Assembly: GCA_964527795.1 (NCBI GenBank)
Contig: CAZGOS010000131.1
Location: 1 to 8,423, forward strand
DNA length: 8,423 nt
Direction: 5' to 3'
From: SMXL01 sp964527795
GTDB taxonomy: Bacteria > Bacteroidota > Rhodothermia > Rhodothermales > UBA10348
Under the pieces are notes generated by a model. The model was not told the DNA's origin, searched no databases, and was given only the letters and a program-made list of their open reading frames with translations. Below, one piece after another: positions 5,960-8,423 of this stretch. Numbering within the stretch: the stretch's first letter is position 1; the number at the start of each line of letters is the position of its first letter. Position numbers and translations under genes: made by a program.

Positions 5960-7174
5960 TTACTGCAACGATCCGAATGCCCGTCGAATTCGAATCATCG
6001 CTTCTTCGAGGTCGCTTCTAGATGCAGCATATGAAATGCGAACTCCGGACGGGCCGCCAAACGCATGTCCTGAAACGAGAGCCACGTTGAACTCATCAAG
6101 GAGGTACATGCAGAGAGGTTCACTTCCTTCGATCACCTCACCTCCCGGCGTGGACCGGCCGTAGAACGCGGACACGTCGGGAAATACGTAAAAAGCGCCC
6201 TCGGGCTTCGCACATTTTACATTGTCCATTAAAGAGAGCGCATCCAGAACGAAATCCCGTCGATCACGGAACGCCGCAACCATCCGGTCGACGGGTTCCG
6301 GACCCATCTTCAAGGCGGCAAGTCCTGCTTTTTGCGAGATACTGCAGGGTGCAGAGGTGAATTGGCTCTGGAGTTTTGCGGTTTCCTTAACGATGGCGAG
6401 ATCGGCGGCCAGATACCCCAAACGCCAGCCCGTCATCGCATACGATTTGGAAAAACCGTTGATCGTGATTGTTCGAGACCGCATACCCGGCAAAGAACCG
6501 ATCGACAGGTGCGCGGCATCATAGACTACACGCTCGTAAATCTCATCGGAAATGACAAATACGTGTGGATGTCGTTCGAGCACAGACGCCAATTGACGGA
6601 TAGCCTCAGGTTCGTATACACTGCCCGTAGGATTCGATGGCGAGCAGAGCATGAGCACGCGTGTCGCTTCGGTTATATTTTCCTCCAGCGCTTCAGGTGT
6701 TATGCGATAGTCCGACTCGACGGATGTCGGCAACACGACGGGCGTCGCTCCTGCAAACCGTACCATTTCCGGATAACTCACCCAGTAGGGCGCTGGAATA
6801 AGCACCTCGTCACCTTCGCTGCACAGCACCGAAATGACCTGGGAGATCGACTGTTTGGCTCCGTTCGAGCAGAGGATTTCGTCGGGTTCATAGTCGATTC
6901 CGTTCTCACGTGACAATTTCTCGCAAATCGCTTCTCGTAGCGAAAGCATTCCGCGATTCTCGGTATAGTGCGTAAAACCTTCCCGGATTGCTTGAATCGC
7001 TGCTTCAGCTATGGGACCAGGCGTATCGAAATCCGGCTCACCGGCGCTCAACGAGATAACAGGATATCCAGCTCGCTTACGTGCTTTTGCTCGAGCGCTC
7101 ATCGCCAACGTTGCCGAGGGCTGCATAATCGCAACTCGTGGACTGACGTGCAGATCTGCTTGTATGGTTTGCAT
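5960..7174 (-). CDS. aspC: Aspartate aminotransferase, PLP-dependent class I, subgroup Ib
   Basis: 404 residues, the usual length for the family; cytosolic. It transfers the amino group between aspartate/glutamate and 2-oxo acids using pyridoxal phosphate. Motifs in order: SAGEPDFDTP (43-52), NGAKQ (104-108), PYWVSYPEMVRFAG (129-142), NPTG (181-184), SDEIYE (209-214, Asp210 and Tyr213 contacting the cofactor), SKSYAMTGWRLGY (242-254, with Lys243 the Schiff-base lysine and Arg251 the phosphate contact) and GVRISYA (376-382, Arg379 binding the substrate carboxylate). Lys107 corresponds to the lysine that confers acidic-substrate recognition in the Thermus-type enzyme, favouring aspartate over aromatic or alanine specificity; prephenate aminotransferase activity is also possible in this subgroup. 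ATG 7174 has a strong ribosome binding site. It lies 55 nt after coaD and is followed by a 190-nt gap with no clear terminator. Confidence 0.92.
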   Translation of the reverse strand: MQTIQADLHVSPRVAIMQPSATLAMSARAKARKRAGYPVISLSAGEPDFDTPGPIAEAAIQAIREGFTHYTENRGMLSLREAICEKLSRENGIDYEPDEILCSNGAKQSISQVISVLCSEGDEVLIPAPYWVSYPEMVRFAGATPVVLPTSVESDYRITPEALEENITEATRVLMLCSPSNPTGSVYEPEAIRQLASVLERHPHVFVISDEIYERVVYDAAHLSIGSLPGMRSRTITINGFSKSYAMTGWRLGYLAADLAIVKETAKLQSQFTSAPCSISQKAGLAALKMGPEPVDRMVAAFRDRRDFVLDALSLMDNVKCAKPEGAFYVFPDVSAFYGRSTPGGEVIEGSEPLCMYLLDEFNVALVSGHAFGGPSGVRISYAASRSDLEEAMIRIRRAFGSLQ

Positions 7175-7179
7175 TCAAA

Positions 7180-7186
7180 CTCCCTT
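7180..7186 (-). promoter_or_regulatory. Strong ribosome binding site of the aminotransferase gene
   Basis: AAGGGAG on the minus strand lies 5 nt before ATG 7174. It is the best Shine-Dalgarno match in the window; several neighbouring genes have weak or no such element, so this gene may be translated more strongly. Confidence 0.7.
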
Positions 7187-7229
7187 AATAGACCGTCACC
7201 CGGCTGCGATGCAGACTGTTTCTATACAG

Positions 7230-7724
7230 TCAAGTTTGTTTCTCGCGCAAAGCTCTCAGCACCTGCTCCGGCACGAAAGACGACACATCGCCGTTCCAGG
7301 AATGGATCTCCCGCACGATTGAAGCACTGATTAGTGCGTGCGATTCCGAGGTCATCAAAAATACAGTTTCCACGTCTTCGCTGAGACGCCTGTTCGCAAA
7401 AGCCATGCGAAACTCAAAATCAAAATCGGAAACCTGTCGGAGACCTCGAATAAGTACGCGAGCTCCCCTTTGAACGGCGTAGTCGACCAACAGGCCTTCA
7501 AAGGGAACGACAGTTACATTTGACAAATGCTGCGTGCACTTCCCGATCAGTTCACATCGTTCGTCGGGTAAGAAAAGCGGATCCTTGCTGTCATTAACAG
7601 CCACGGTAACCTCGACCCGATCGAAAATTCGACTCGCCCGTTCGACGATGTCGAGATGACCGAAAGTAAAAGGATCGAACGTGCCGGGATACAGCGCCAG
7701 CATCCCTACGGAAGATTCACTCAT
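7230..7724 (-). CDS. coaD: Phosphopantetheine adenylyltransferase
   Basis: 164 residues, normal length for CoaD. It joins 4'-phosphopantetheine and ATP to give dephospho-CoA and pyrophosphate, the penultimate step of coenzyme A synthesis, in the cytosol. Visible motifs are YPGTFDPFTFGHLDIV (12-27, with the TxGH nucleotidyltransferase box at 20-23), NDSKDPLF with Lys47, RGLRQVSDFDFE (93-104), and ISASIVREI (132-140, the ISSTxVRE-type box). The end, GDVSSFVPEQV, is also characteristic. Its ATG overlaps the end of rsmD by 8 nt (ATGAGTGA), so the pair is translationally coupled, a common rsmD-coaD arrangement. AAAGG lies 9 nt before ATG 7724. An internal ATG at 7703 (Met8) would also give a plausible CoaD N-terminus, but it has no well-spaced ribosome binding site. 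Confidence 0.96.
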   Translation of the reverse strand: MSESSVGMLALYPGTFDPFTFGHLDIVERASRIFDRVEVTVAVNDSKDPLFLPDERCELIGKCTQHLSNVTVVPFEGLLVDYAVQRGARVLIRGLRQVSDFDFEFRMAFANRRLSEDVETVFLMTSESHALISASIVREIHSWNGDVSSFVPEQVLRALREKQT

Positions 7725-8274
7725 TCTGTACAGCCTTTGAGAATACGGACACTATGGTTCTGCCGTACGTTCGGGAGGTTTCCAGGTCCGGATGCTTCGG
7801 AAACCGACATCGCCTGTTGTGCTCCAGAACAAATAATCCTGAAGGTTCAAGATGCGACATCGCAAGATCCGGCAGATCCTCGAGGTATGGTAGATCGTAC
7901 GGAGGATCAGCCAATATAAGGTCGAAGCCGGTCGTAATTCCTTGATTGAGGTATGCGCGCGCGTCCATGCGTAAAAACGTGCAGCGCTCGCTCACCTCAA
8001 GCGATTCCGCGTTATTCCGGCAGCACGACAGTACCAACACGTTCGATTCCACAAACGTGACGTTTTCCGATCCTCTACTCAGAGCTTCCAGACCGAGGGC
8101 CCCCGTTCCGGCAAACAGATCCAGAACTTCAGCATCTTCGTAATCGAGTCGGGCTCCAACCATGTTGAACATGGATTCCCGAACCCGGTCGCTCGTAGGA
8201 CGCATCATCTTTCCGCCTGGAACGGTGATCAATCGCCGTCTGAACTGCCCGGATATGATGCGGATTCGTGACAA
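7717..8274 (-). CDS. rsmD: 16S rRNA (guanine(966)-N(2))-methyltransferase
   Basis: 185 residues, the usual size. It methylates N2 of G966 of 16S rRNA in the assembled small subunit using S-adenosylmethionine. Motifs: RIISGQFRRR near the N-terminus (family RIIaGkfrGR), RPTSDRVRESMFN (25-37), VLDLFAGTGALGLEALSRG (50-68, the SAM-binding loop) and the catalytic ADPPYD (122-127, DPPY of N2/N6 methylases). The start must be TTG at 8274. There is no in-frame ATG before the double Met at residues 23-24, which would remove the conserved N-terminal segment, and an in-frame TAA lies five codons upstream. It has no evident Shine-Dalgarno, so expression may be modest. It overlaps coaD by 8 nt and begins 38 nt after the stop of the PilM-like gene. 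Confidence 0.95.
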   Translation of the reverse strand: MSRIRIISGQFRRRLITVPGGKMMRPTSDRVRESMFNMVGARLDYEDAEVLDLFAGTGALGLEALSRGSENVTFVESNVLVLSCCRNNAESLEVSERCTFLRMDARAYLNQGITTGFDLILADPPYDLPYLEDLPDLAMSHLEPSGLFVLEHNRRCRFPKHPDLETSRTYGRTIVSVFSKAVQNE

Positions 8275-8312
8275 TGTCGCTATGCTTTAACGTTTTTCGG
8301 GGTGCAAAACGA

Positions 8313-8423
8313 CTAGAGCGCTGCACCCAGACACACCGCGAAAGACTCGAATCGGAAATCTTCGTAGAACTGGTCCGTCTTCAAATCAACAACCGAGATC
8401 GGGTTCAGTACGGTAAGCTGACT
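8313..8423 (-). CDS. C-terminal end of a probable PilM-like type IV pilus/secretion ATPase-fold protein
   Basis: The minus-strand frame is open from the window edge (8423) to TAG at 8313-8315 and gives 36 residues, beginning SQLTVLNPISVVDLK and ending in ESFAVCLGAAL. The pattern V-x-N-P, then about 20 residues, then A-V-x-x-G-x-A-L is how PilM (the actin-fold cytoplasmic type IV pilus assembly protein) usually ends: the NP follows the last strand, and the final helix reads like AVAxGLAL. Only this tail is present, so the assignment rests on one short pattern. The gene lies 38 nt upstream of rsmD on the same strand, with no T-run terminator between them. Confidence 0.5.
   Translation of the reverse strand, partial: SQLTVLNPISVVDLKTDQFYEDFRFESFAVCLGAAL

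Noticed and set aside
7214..7231. Inverted repeat GACTGT-6 nt-ACAGTC overlapping the coaD stop codon, as a possible terminator
   Set aside because: The stem is only 6 bp, with modest GC, and no T-run follows on the minus strand. The aminotransferase gene follows 55 nt later on the same strand.
8291..8311. Possible hairpin CGTTTT / AAAACG between the PilM-like gene and rsmD
   Set aside because: AT-rich 6-bp stem with a 9-nt loop and no T-tract after it; too weak to call a terminator.

Overview
The window is a compact block of nine genes, two of them cut by the window edges, all on the minus strand. I see no rRNA, tRNA, CRISPR array, insertion sequence or phage gene. The sequence points to a bacterium of the FCB/Bacteroidota superphylum, most likely a Rhodothermota/Balneolota-like or Ignavibacteria-like lineage. 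The reasons are two outer-membrane proteins of the PorV/PorQ family, an exported protein with a C-terminal YPNP/FlgD-like sorting domain typical of type IX secretion (T9SS) cargo, an EGY-type M50 protease, and the patchy Shine-Dalgarno use common in that group. Base composition looks moderate, around 50% GC by eye. The lineage is inferred from protein families, not from a marker-gene search.

In transcription order (high to low coordinates), the first half is housekeeping. It starts with the last 36 codons of a probable PilM-like type IV pilus protein (8423-8313). Next come rsmD (16S rRNA m2G966 methyltransferase, TTG start) and coaD (phosphopantetheine adenylyltransferase), which overlap by 8 nt. 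A subgroup Ib aspartate aminotransferase with a good ribosome binding site follows. A 190-nt gap containing a 15-nt tandem repeat then leads to a polytopic site-2-protease-like M50 metallopeptidase.

After a 143-nt gap, the second half is an envelope/secretion cassette packed like an operon. It holds a lipoprotein with two Ig-like domains (4423-3608), an Asp-box beta-propeller protein with a T9SS-type C-terminal domain (3603-2038, TTG start 4 nt after the lipoprotein stop), a first PorV/PorQ-family protein (2041-992, ATGA overlap with the propeller gene), a second divergent PorV/PorQ-family protein (978-52, 13-nt gap), and the first 15 codons of another frame (45-1, 6-nt gap).

The most interesting unit is this second half. 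A presumed T9SS cargo, a surface lipoprotein and two PorV-like beta-barrels appear to be co-translated. PorV in known T9SS is an outer-membrane shuttle that collects cargo through its C-terminal domain, so the cassette could encode a dedicated cargo plus private shuttle/anchor proteins. This is inference from gene order and families; nothing in the window proves the partnership.
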